This document shows positions 56,946 to 64,000 of a DNA stretch of 64,000 bases, one piece after another. The stretch is from positions 1 through 64,000 of the forward strand of contig NZ_BMRI01000033.1 in assembly GCF_014648555.1 (NCBI RefSeq), given 5' to 3'. The position numbers and the translations under genes were made by a program. Every line of letters begins with the position of its first letter. Position 1 is the first letter of the stretch. The notes under the pieces are model-generated. The model made no database searches and was not told the origin of the DNA. It saw only the letters and a program-made list of their open reading frames with translations. The DNA is from Kitasatospora griseola. GTDB lineage: Bacteria; Actinomycetota; Actinomycetes; Streptomycetales; Streptomycetaceae.

Positions 56946-58472
56946 ATGGGTATGGATCGTCGGCGGTTTCTGACTGTCGCCGCGGTGGCGGCGGCAGGAG
57001 TGGCCACGGGGGCGGGAAGTGCGGGGGCAGTGGGGGCGTTCCCGGCCAGAGCGCGGGGCTGGCGGGCGGCGCCGCCGGACTGGCAGGCGCTGCGGAGACG
57101 GCTGGGGGACCGGCTGGTGCTGCCCGCCGACCCCGGGTACGGGACGGCGCGGCTCGGGTTCAACGAGCTGAACGACGGTCAACTGCCCGCCGCGGTCGCC
57201 AAGTGCCTCTCGGCGGACGACGTCCGGGCCTGTCTGGACGTGGCGCGCGGCCACGGCATCCCGATCGCGGCACGCAGCGGCGGCCACAGCTACCTCGGCT
57301 ACAGCATCCCCGCCACCGGCCTGGTGATCGACCTGCGCGGCATGGCGGACGTCAAGGTGCACCGGGACGGGAAGGCCGAGGTCGGCGCGGGCGCGCGGCT
57401 GATCGAGGTGTACGCGGGCCTGGCGGCGGCCGGACGGCTGCTGCCGGCCGGGAGCTGCCCGACGGTCGGGGTCGGTGGGCTCACGCTGGGCGGCGGCATC
57501 GGCGTGCTGGCCCGCAAGTACGGGCTGACCTGCGACCGGCTCGGCGCGGCCCAGCTGGTGACCGCCGACTCCGCCCTGCACCACGCCTCGCCCGGCCGGA
57601 ACGAGAACCTGTACTGGGCGTTGCGCGGCGGCGGGGGCGGAAACTTCGGCGTGGTCACCCGGTTCACCTTCGACACCGCGCCCGCGCCCGGCCTCACCGT
57701 CATCTCGCTGGCGTTCCCCGCCGGTTCCGTGCCGCAGGTGCTCGGCGCCTGGCAGGAGTGGGTGGCCCGCGCGCCCGAGGAGCTGTGGGCCAGCTGCCAG
57801 ATCGCCGGCGGCAGCCCGCCGAGCTGCCGGGTCGTCGGCTGCTGGGTGGGCGACCCCGACGGGGCGAACCAGCAGGTCGACCGGCTGGTGAAGGCCGCCG
57901 GAACGACGCCGACCAGCCGGACCGTCGCCCCCAAGGACTACCTGGCGGCGATGAAGTACATGGCGGGCTGCTCCAAGGACACCGTCGCCCAGTGCCACCC
58001 CACCTGGGAGGGCGGCCGGCTCACCCGGACCGGATTCGTCGCCGTCTCCCGCATGCTCGGACCCCGGCCGATCGACCCGGCGAAGGTCACCGACCTGATG
58101 ACCGGCCACACCGGCATCGACCTGCTGCTCGACTCGCTCGGCGGCGCCGTCGGCGACCTCGGACCGGGCGACACCGCCTTCCCGCACCGCAACTCGCTCG
58201 CCAGCGCCCAGGTGTACGCCTCCGCCACCCCCGCCACCGAGGCCCGGGTGAAGGCCGCGGTCGACGCCGTCCGCGACGGCCTGGCCGGCCTCGGCGCGCA
58301 CGGCGCGTACGTCAACTACATCGACGCCACGCTCCCGGACTGGGGCCGTGCCTACTACGGCGAGAACCTGCCGCGCCTGCAACTGATCGCCCGCCGGTAC
58401 GACCCCGACGGCGTCTTCGCCTTCCCGCAGTCGGTCACCGCCGCGTCCGGCGGCTTCGGACGGGCCGCCTGA
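56946..58472 (+). CDS. Tat-exported berberine-bridge-type FAD oxidase
   Basis: A 508-residue flavoenzyme. A twin-arginine signal (MDRRRFLTVAAV) precedes a PCMH FAD-binding domain and a C-terminal BBE domain (YVNYIDATLPDWGRAYYGENLPRLQLIARRYDP). His114 in RSGGHSYLGYS and Cys171 in AGSCPTVGVGG are at the two positions that tether FAD bicovalently. Such oxidases act on sugars, alkaloids or polyketide intermediates with O2. ATG at 56946 with GGAGAGG upstream. The substrate cannot be predicted. Confidence 0.9.
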   Translation: MGMDRRRFLTVAAVAAAGVATGAGSAGAVGAFPARARGWRAAPPDWQALRRRLGDRLVLPADPGYGTARLGFNELNDGQLPAAVAKCLSADDVRACLDVARGHGIPIAARSGGHSYLGYSIPATGLVIDLRGMADVKVHRDGKAEVGAGARLIEVYAGLAAAGRLLPAGSCPTVGVGGLTLGGGIGVLARKYGLTCDRLGAAQLVTADSALHHASPGRNENLYWALRGGGGGNFGVVTRFTFDTAPAPGLTVISLAFPAGSVPQVLGAWQEWVARAPEELWASCQIAGGSPPSCRVVGCWVGDPDGANQQVDRLVKAAGTTPTSRTVAPKDYLAAMKYMAGCSKDTVAQCHPTWEGGRLTRTGFVAVSRMLGPRPIDPAKVTDLMTGHTGIDLLLDSLGGAVGDLGPGDTAFPHRNSLASAQVYASATPATEARVKAAVDAVRDGLAGLGAHGAYVNYIDATLPDWGRAYYGENLPRLQLIARRYDPDGVFAFPQSVTAASGGFGRAA

Positions 58473-58495
58473 GGCCGCGGGCGAGGGCGTCCGGG

Positions 58496-58558
58496 GTCGG
58501 CTCCGGGAATCGCGGCGACGGGTCGTCCAGCAGGTCGGGTCCCGGCCGCGGAGCCGAC
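58496..58558. terminator. possible bidirectional terminator
   Basis: 10-bp arms GTCGGCTCCG (58496-58505) and CGGAGCCGAC (58549-58558) lie between the convergent flavoenzyme and MFS genes. Confidence 0.45.
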
Positions 58559-58589
58559 GAGGGGCCGTCGCGCCTGGTGCGACGCCCGG

Positions 58590-59765
58590 TCAGGAGACCC
58601 GGCGGCGCAGCAGGTAGGCGCCGGAGGCCGCTGCGAGGGCGGCCATGCAGGCGGTGAAGACCAGGCCCGCGTGGGTGAGGCCGAGGGGGCGGGCGAGCAG
58701 GCCGATGCCGATCACCGGGATCGAGATGCCGAAGTACGCCACCACGAACAGCGCGGACAGCACGCCGCCGCGCTGCTCGGCGGGGGCCGCGCCCGCGACC
58801 TCGCCGACCGCGCCGCGCAGGCCCATGCCCTGGCCGGTGCCACCGACCAGGGCGGCCAGGACGAGCGGCGTCAGGGTGCCGGTGGCGAGGGAGAGGGCGA
58901 GCAGGCCGAGCCCGGCGATCAGGACCAGGCAGCCCAGCGGGATGGCCCGGGCCGCGCCCAGCCGGGGAACCAGGAGCTGACCGGCCGTCGAGGCGAAGAA
59001 GGCCAGGCAGACGATCGCGCCGACCGCGGCGTGGTTGTGCACGCCCAGGTCCTCGGCGAGGAACGCCGGACTGACCGAGGTGAACACGCCGAGCAGCGAG
59101 AACCCGGCGAACGCGGCGATCCCCGCCGGGACGAACACCCCGCGCACCTGCGGCGGCAGGTCCGGCCGCCGGGGCCGCGCGGTGCGCAGCGGGCGGGCGC
59201 CGGCCACCGTCTCGGGAAGGAGCCAGGTGACGGCGAACGAGACCGCCAGCAGCGCCAGGTGGACCAGGTAGGGCAGCGTCAGCGGGTGCGAGGTGTACTC
59301 GGCGAGCAGCCCCGACAGCAGCGGACCGAGACCGAGGCCGCCCATGTTCGCGGCGGTGGCGGCGAACCCGGCCCGGGCCCTGCGGTCGGGCGGGGCGAGC
59401 TCCAGCACGTACGCGGTGGCGGTGCCGGTGAACAGACCCGCGGAGAAACCCGACAGCAGCCGGCCGACGAACAGCAGTGCCAGCCCCTGCTCGGCCAGGA
59501 ACGCGACCGCCGCCCCCGCCGCACACCCGAGACCGCACAGCAGCACCGGTCGCCGCCCCACCGCGTCCGACACATTGCCGACCAGCAGCAGCACCCCGAT
59601 CACGCCCAGCGCGTAGACGGCGAACACCACCGTCACCATCAGCTCGGAGAACCCGATCTGTTCCTGGTACAGCCCGTACAGCGGCGTGGGCAGCGTGGTC
59701 CCCGCCATGCAGACGGCGAACGCGCCCGCCGCCCCCAGGTACCGCGGACGCCGACGACCGGTCAT
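58590..59765 (-). CDS. MFS transporter
   Basis: A 391-residue, about 12-helix permease. The motif A-like loop GNVSDAVGRRPVLLCGLG lies between helices 2 and 3, and a basic/Pro central loop (ARPLRTARPRRPDLPPQVRG) separates the two halves. ATG at 59765 starts just before helix 1; an upstream ATG would add a hydrophilic head. Closest in pattern to drug or sugar efflux MFS proteins. The substrate is unknown. It is divergent from an unknown cytosolic protein gene. Confidence 0.88.
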   Translation of the reverse strand: MTGRRRPRYLGAAGAFAVCMAGTTLPTPLYGLYQEQIGFSELMVTVVFAVYALGVIGVLLLVGNVSDAVGRRPVLLCGLGCAAGAAVAFLAEQGLALLFVGRLLSGFSAGLFTGTATAYVLELAPPDRRARAGFAATAANMGGLGLGPLLSGLLAEYTSHPLTLPYLVHLALLAVSFAVTWLLPETVAGARPLRTARPRRPDLPPQVRGVFVPAGIAAFAGFSLLGVFTSVSPAFLAEDLGVHNHAAVGAIVCLAFFASTAGQLLVPRLGAARAIPLGCLVLIAGLGLLALSLATGTLTPLVLAALVGGTGQGMGLRGAVGEVAGAAPAEQRGGVLSALFVVAYFGISIPVIGIGLLARPLGLTHAGLVFTACMAALAAASGAYLLRRRVS

Positions 59766-59874
59766 CCGCCCACCGTAACCGCGGGCCTGCCGTGCGGGCC
59801 TGTGGCAGGGCGGGGCGAACTGCCAGGTCAGCCCGTTCGCGGCGGTGTCGGCGGCGCGCGGTTGAATGGGCGGC

Positions 59875-60543
59875 ATGACCGTTCGCGACCTGCTGTCCTC
59901 GCTGCCCGAACCCGCCGAACTGCGCGCGCGCTGCCGGGCGATCGCCCTGCTCGACGCGATCCTCGACGACTACGCCCCCATGCACACGTTCGTGCCCGGC
60001 TGGCGGGACGGCGTGGACCTGGCGTCCATGGACAACGGCTCGGGCGACCACTACGCGATCGTGTTCGACGCGGCCGGGGTGTTCCTCCATGGGTTCGACC
60101 ACGAGAGCGACGCCACGCCGTGGCGGGAGGCCGAACGCGCGCACTGGCCGGGCCTGCTCGACGGACTGCCGGCCTCGCTCGCCCACTACGCGCAGGCGCC
60201 GGAGTTCCAGTTCATGGACTTCTTCGACGCCACGGTCTGCGTCTGGCGCGAGACCGCCGACACCGCGTGGCGCTGCGGCCCGGTGGAGTTCGCCCCCGGC
60301 GAGCGGGACGGCGCCGACTGGATGTTCGACCTCGTCGCGGACGGCACCCCCGAGGCGTACGTGGTCTTCGCCGAGGACTACCTCGAACGCCCCGTCGCCC
60401 GGGACGCGGTGGCGGCGATCCTGACAGGCGCTCCGCTCACCCCCGAAACGGTCGCGGCACTCGCCCCCGCCAAGGACTTCGCCACCGTCGCCGCGCAGGC
60501 CCGCAAGCTGGGCTGGGAGGTCCTGGAACCGGCCGCCAGCTGA
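59875..60543 (+). CDS. unknown acidic cytosolic protein
   Basis: A 222-residue acidic protein with even composition: DDYAPMHTFVPGWRDGVDLASMDNGSGDHYAIVFDAAGVFLHGFDHES, FQFMDFFDATVCVWRETADTAWRCGPVEF, YVVFAEDYLERPV. This pattern recalls small immunity-like or SUKH-adjacent proteins common in streptomycetes, but no family was recognised. ATG at 59875. It is divergent from an MFS gene across 109 bases. Confidence 0.7.
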   Translation: MTVRDLLSSLPEPAELRARCRAIALLDAILDDYAPMHTFVPGWRDGVDLASMDNGSGDHYAIVFDAAGVFLHGFDHESDATPWREAERAHWPGLLDGLPASLAHYAQAPEFQFMDFFDATVCVWRETADTAWRCGPVEFAPGERDGADWMFDLVADGTPEAYVVFAEDYLERPVARDAVAAILTGAPLTPETVAALAPAKDFATVAAQARKLGWEVLEPAAS

Positions 60544-60576
60544 GCGGGCGGGGTGCCTGGGCGCCCGCCGGCCCGG

Positions 60577-61047
60577 TCAGTGCGCGGCGTCGACGGGCTC
60601 GTCGTGGTCGATGTTGCCGAACCACCACTCGGCCCCGTCGATGCCGGCCGCCCAGCGGTCCATGACGTGCTCGACCGCGGGAAAACCGGCCGCAAGGGCG
60701 ACGGTGACGACGACGAAGCGCAGGTCCGACGGGGCCTCGGCGATGCCCCCGAGCTCCCCGATCGCGTCCCGGAGTTCGGCGAGCGACTCGGGTGCGAAGC
60801 AGCCGCGCCTCGCCGCCTGAACACACAGGTTCCCGCCGGGCTCCACCACCGTGAACCGGCCGTCGTCGCCGACCCGGAGCACATCGCCGGCCGCGCAGCC
60901 GAGCGTCAGCCCCGGGCTTCCGGCCAGTTCGAACAGGCCGGGCTCCAGGAACAGCGCCGGCAGCACTTCGAACACCGGCTCCCCCTTGGAGTGGCCCGCC
61001 AGGAGGCGAAGGTGCGTGCGGGCCGGCGGCTGGGGATCGTGCGTCAT
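60577..61047 (-). CDS. DUF4265-like protein
   Basis: A 156-residue soluble protein. EPVFEVLPALFLEPGLFELAGSPGLTLGCAAGDVLRVGDDGRFTVVEPGGNLCVQA follows the DUF4265 pattern: a beta-rich start, then a GDxxxV turn. The C-terminal half is helical (RDAIGELGGI) and ends EWWFGNIDHDEPVDAAH. Its function is unknown. ATG at 61047. It is convergent with the preceding unknown acidic protein gene. Confidence 0.6.
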   Translation of the reverse strand: MTHDPQPPARTHLRLLAGHSKGEPVFEVLPALFLEPGLFELAGSPGLTLGCAAGDVLRVGDDGRFTVVEPGGNLCVQAARRGCFAPESLAELRDAIGELGGIAEAPSDLRFVVVTVALAAGFPAVEHVMDRWAAGIDGAEWWFGNIDHDEPVDAAH

Positions 61048-61217
61048 GCGGGGGATCGTCCCACACGGCCGGGCCGGGGCCGGTGCCGGGCGGCTCGATA
61101 TGAGTGCCGTTCATGGCTCAGGCATGTCGCTTGTTGGACTCCCGCCTCCGGCCGGTCGCATCATCGCACCACTTGGCGGGACCGAAGCGCCCGACGCCCA
61201 GGCGAGGAGTGGACTTG

Positions 61218-62207
61218 GTGCAGAAACCGGAAGTGGTCGCGGAATCGACGGGCCCGGCTCCGGCCCGGTGGATTGCGGGCTTCCTGGCCCTGTCGCTCAT
61301 CTGGGGGGCCAGCTTCGCCCTGATCAAAGTGGCCGTGAACGCGGAGGTTCCGCCGATCTGGGTGGCGTTCTGGCGGTGTCTGTTCGGGGCGCTGACCCTG
61401 GCGGCGATCCTGGCCGTGCAGCGCTCGGGGCTGCCGCGGGACCGGGCGACGTGGGGGCATGCGCTGGTGGTGGCGCTGTTCCTGAACTCGATGCCGTTCG
61501 CGCTGCTCGCCTTCGGTGAGACGCAGGTCAGTTCGGTGCTGGCCGGTGTGATCAATGCGACGACGCCGCTGACCACGCTGTTCTTCGTCCTGCTGCTGGT
61601 TCCGCAGGAGCAGTTGACGTCGCGTCGGCTGGTCGGTCTGTTCACCGGCTTCTGCGGGGTGCTGGTGGTGCTGGGCATCTGGCAGGGGCTGGGCGACGCG
61701 ACACTGACGGGCGCCGCCGCCTGTCTGGGGTCGACGCTGTGCTACGGGGCCGGATTCGCCTACACCCGGCGGTTCTTCGCGGGCCGTCAGGGCTCCGCAG
61801 TCGCCCTGTCGACCACACAACTGATCTGCGCCACAGCGGAGTTGTCCGTCGCTGCGCCCTTGATGGCCGGGGCGCCCGGGTGGCCGGGCCGGCCTGCCGC
61901 GGTGGGTCTGCTGGCCCTCGGCGCGCTGGGCACCGGTGTGGCCTACATCCTCAACCTCCGCCTCATCCGGGAGGCCGGGCCGACCATCGCCTCCACGGTC
62001 ACCTATGTGATCCCCGTGTGGTCGACCCTGTTCGGCACCCTGCTGCTGTCGGAGCCGCTGAGCTGGAACACCGCGGCCGGCGCCGTTTTGGTGGTCGCGG
62101 GCGTCCTGCTCACCCGGGCGCCGGGCCGCCCCCGCCCGCCGGCGTCCGGGACGTCCGGGCAGCCCGCAGCCTCCGTCGCGGAGCCCGAGGGGAGACTCAG
62201 GCGGTGA
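61218..62207 (+). CDS. EamA/DMT-superfamily transporter
   Basis: A 329-residue permease with about ten membrane helices in two EamA repeats (FLALSLIWGASFALIKVAV and CLGSTLCYGAGFAYTRRFF). A Pro/Ala-rich cytosolic tail follows. GTG at 61218 has GAGGAG 8 bases upstream; a GTG at 61209 is too close to that site. It exports or exchanges amino acids, purines or similar metabolites. Its 3' end overlaps a convergent LysR gene by 11 bases. Confidence 0.87.
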   Translation: MQKPEVVAESTGPAPARWIAGFLALSLIWGASFALIKVAVNAEVPPIWVAFWRCLFGALTLAAILAVQRSGLPRDRATWGHALVVALFLNSMPFALLAFGETQVSSVLAGVINATTPLTTLFFVLLLVPQEQLTSRRLVGLFTGFCGVLVVLGIWQGLGDATLTGAAACLGSTLCYGAGFAYTRRFFAGRQGSAVALSTTQLICATAELSVAAPLMAGAPGWPGRPAAVGLLALGALGTGVAYILNLRLIREAGPTIASTVTYVIPVWSTLFGTLLLSEPLSWNTAAGAVLVVAGVLLTRAPGRPRPPASGTSGQPAASVAEPEGRLRR

Positions 62208-63171
62208 CGGGGGCCTCGCGGTGGCCGTCGGCGTCGACGGTGGGCCGCGGGTCGAGCGGCCGGGTCCGCACCGGCAGCGGGAGATCCAGGGGACCCGTGT
62301 CCTGACCGTCCGTCGGATGCCGGCGGCACCAGGCGGTGAGGACGTCGGCCAGCGGATGCCAGGGGCGGTCCGCCGGGCCGGTCAGGGTGAGGCTGCGGGT
62401 GACGCGCTGCGCCAGCGGCACCATGACCAGCCGGTGGTCCAGCATCGTTGCCGTCAGCCCGGGCACGATCGACACGCCGATTCCGCTGCGGACCATGGTG
62501 AGCAACGTCCCCATGTCCCGGACCCGATGCGCCCCGGGCAGCGGCCTGCGCGCCAGCCGGTACGCCTGCCGGACGTACTTCTCGCAGCCCCCGGTCGACA
62601 GGATCAGCGGGTCGTCGTCGAGGTCGGTGACGTCGATCCGCGGCTCGGCGGCGAGCGGGTGGTCCCGTCGCAGCAGCGCCTGGAAGGCGTCGGTGGACAG
62701 CAGGACGCCCTGCTCGGACGGCGGGCCGACCAGGACCGAGAGCTCGACGGCGCCGCGCCGCAGCCACTCCTCGACCTCGCCGTCGTCGCCCTCCAGGAGC
62801 ACCACGTTCAACTGCGGGAACGCCTCCCGCCAGCGCTGCAGGAGGGTCGGCAGAACGCCCTGACAGGCCGTCGGCGGGGCGGCCAGCCGCACCGTCCCGG
62901 ACGGCTGCCGGTTGCGCCGGGCCGCCAGTTCGCAGATCGCCGCGTGCGCGGCCACGGCCTGCCGGGCCGGGACGAGGATCTGCTCGCCGAACGCCGTGGG
63001 GCGGGGCCGGCCGGTGCGCACCAGGAGGGAGGCGCCGAGCGAACGCTCCAGCGCGGCCACCGAGTGCGACACCGCGGACTGGCTGACGTCGAGCTCGTCC
63101 GCCGCGCCGCTGAAGCTGCCGCTGTCGAGGACGGCGAGGACGGCGCGCAGGTGCGTGATGCCGACGTTCAT
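62197..63171 (-). CDS. LysR-family transcriptional regulator
   Basis: A 324-residue LysR protein. HTH: ITHLRAVLAVLDSGSFSGAADELDVSQSAVSHSVAALERSLG. The effector domain has GTVRLAAPPTACQGVLP and MVRSGIGVSIVPGL. The C-terminal tail (PLDLPLPVRTRPLDPRPTVDADG) is longer than usual. It is convergent with the EamA exporter gene and may regulate it or a gene to the right. Confidence 0.88.
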   Translation of the reverse strand: MNVGITHLRAVLAVLDSGSFSGAADELDVSQSAVSHSVAALERSLGASLLVRTGRPRPTAFGEQILVPARQAVAAHAAICELAARRNRQPSGTVRLAAPPTACQGVLPTLLQRWREAFPQLNVVLLEGDDGEVEEWLRRGAVELSVLVGPPSEQGVLLSTDAFQALLRRDHPLAAEPRIDVTDLDDDPLILSTGGCEKYVRQAYRLARRPLPGAHRVRDMGTLLTMVRSGIGVSIVPGLTATMLDHRLVMVPLAQRVTRSLTLTGPADRPWHPLADVLTAWCRRHPTDGQDTGPLDLPLPVRTRPLDPRPTVDADGHREAPVTA

Positions 63172-63454
63172 GAAAGCCCCTCAGCCAGCCCGGCACGTCA
63201 TCGATTTCCCTCATGATGCTGCGGGCCGGAACGGGCCGCAATCACCGCCGCGGACCCGCCCGGGCCTCGGCGGGGGCGGTCGGTGCTGCGCCGGGCGGGT
63301 GAGGTGCGCGTCGTTCGGGTCCGGGTTGCGGGGGAGTGGGCGGGGCGGATGCCACAGTGGCGGGGTTCCGATCATCCGACGGATGTGCGGCGGCCGGCGG
63401 ATCCGGTCGGTGCGTGGCGCATCCGATGCATGTGAGCGAGGACGGTGGACTCCC
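63172..63454. other. 283-base gap before the coiled-coil protein
   Basis: No gene is supported. GC-rich short repeats and CATCCGA(C/T)-type elements at about 63375-63430 occur. I looked for a ydaO-type c-di-AMP riboswitch, often found before NlpC/P60 genes, and could not see a convincing one. Confidence 0.4.
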
Positions 63455-64000
63455 ATGGTCCGTGGCATCCCCCGGTCCTGGCGGATGGCGGCGCTTCCGC
63501 TGGCCGTGGCACTGCTGGTCACGGCCGTCGCGCCCGCCGCCGCGGACCCGGAACCGCCGCCCGACGCGGTGGCCGCCGGGGCGGAACCGCCGCCGCCCGA
63601 GGACATGACCGCCGGTTCGGCGCTCGAAGAGTTCGGCCGCGACCTCGCGGGCGCCCGGCACGCCGCCGAGACCGCGGAGCAGCGGTTCACCGCCGCCGAT
63701 CTCCAACTCGACCGGAGGAAACGGGAGTCGGCGGACGCCGAAGCCGACGCCGAGCGTGAACGGGCCCGGGTCGCGGAGGCCGAACTGCAGGCCGCGCGAC
63801 TGGTCGGCGAGCTGTACCGCAACGGTTCGCTGGGCTCGCTCGGCCCGGTCGCCCGACTCTTACTCTCCGGCAATCCGGAGGAGTTCCTCGGCCGCCAGTG
63901 GCGGGCGTTCGAGCAGACCCACACCGCCGCCGAGGTGCTCGGTGGGCTGCACGAGGCCCGAGCCCGGCTGGTGCTGGCCGCCGAGCAGGCCCGGCAGGCC
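63455..64000 (+). CDS. secreted coiled-coil protein (possible NlpC/P60 hydrolase), 5' part
   Basis: 182 codons, open at the window edge. A signal peptide covers residues 1-29 (WRMAALPLAVALLVTAVAPAAA), a Pro/Glu linker follows, and a long coiled coil runs from about 55 onward (GARHAAETAEQRFTAADLQLDRRKRES). The segment VGELYRNGSLGSLGPVARLLLSGNPEEFLGRQ resembles the head region of streptomycete NlpC/P60 endopeptidases, whose catalytic domain would lie beyond the window. Codon 136 (63860-63862) is TTA, the bldA-dependent leucine codon, suggesting translation late in development. Confidence 0.75.
   Translation, partial: MVRGIPRSWRMAALPLAVALLVTAVAPAAADPEPPPDAVAAGAEPPPPEDMTAGSALEEFGRDLAGARHAAETAEQRFTAADLQLDRRKRESADAEADAERERARVAEAELQAARLVGELYRNGSLGSLGPVARLLLSGNPEEFLGRQWRAFEQTHTAAEVLGGLHEARARLVLAAEQARQA

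Noticed and set aside
63172-63454. c-di-AMP (ydaO-type) riboswitch before the coiled-coil protein
   Set aside because: Expected from family context, but the conserved core could not be found by eye.

Overview
The window is GC-rich throughout and reads as chromosomal DNA from a Streptomycetaceae-type actinobacterium (Streptomyces, Kitasatospora or a close relative). Evidence for this is a WhiB-like Fe-S regulator, a 25-residue bL37-type ribosomal protein, a SigB/SigF-type sigma factor with STAS and HATPase partners, Tat- and Sec-exported enzymes, a cellulase with a CebR-type operator, and one TTA codon in the last gene. No rRNA, tRNA, CRISPR array, transposase or integrase was seen.

Layout. 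0.3-8.8 kb: a thioredoxin-reductase-like/methyltransferase fusion facing an XRE-cupin regulator; two tandemly duplicated secreted proteins and a third secreted protein; a DUF6230-DUF6114 pair; and the 5-oxoprolinase subunits pxpB-pxpC. 8.8-12.8 kb: a three-gene minus-strand operon (unknown protein, MoxR-type AAA+ ATPase, HExxH/VWA protein). 13-17.6 kb: an MpaB-like oxygenase, bL37, WhiB, and a sigma/anti-anti-sigma/anti-sigma set. 17.7-30.4 kb: small enzyme-regulator pairs (MarR/methyltransferase, CebR-box cellulase/PfkB kinase, SDR/LysR, FAD monooxygenase, HxlR) with GNAT, SMI1/KNR4 and other small proteins.

30.8-39.6 kb is the accessory highlight. A secreted repeat protein is followed by an OGG-fold (8-oxoguanine-glycosylase-like) protein. 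Its 3' end overlaps a convergent 1050-residue protein that joins an N-terminal trypsin-like protease, a NACHT-type STAND NTPase and an LRR-like C-terminus. That gene lies 2 bases behind a Trypco2-type partner, which in turn follows a UvrA2-like ABC protein, an SRPBCC protein and a TetR regulator on the same strand. I read the Trypco2 / trypsin-NACHT pair, possibly with the OGG-fold protein, as a candidate biological-conflict (immunity) module.

39.6-54.6 kb: LysR with a membrane protein and a Tat multicopper oxidase; a TetR/carotenoid-oxygenase operon behind two tandem palindromes; an unusual response regulator with an N-terminal HTH; exported M4 and S1 proteases; a stand-alone L7/L12 C-terminal-domain-like protein; a truncated NADAR-family remnant; and HIT and CAP proteins. 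54.6-55.3 kb holds decayed fragments of metE and apparently of an alkyl-sulfatase/SCP2-like gene. 55.4-64 kb: cobF, a YunG-like protein, a Tat berberine-bridge-type flavoenzyme, MFS and EamA transporters, a LysR regulator, and the 5' part of a secreted coiled-coil protein that runs off the end.

Functional assignments rest on motifs read by eye and on recall of protein families. No database search was run.
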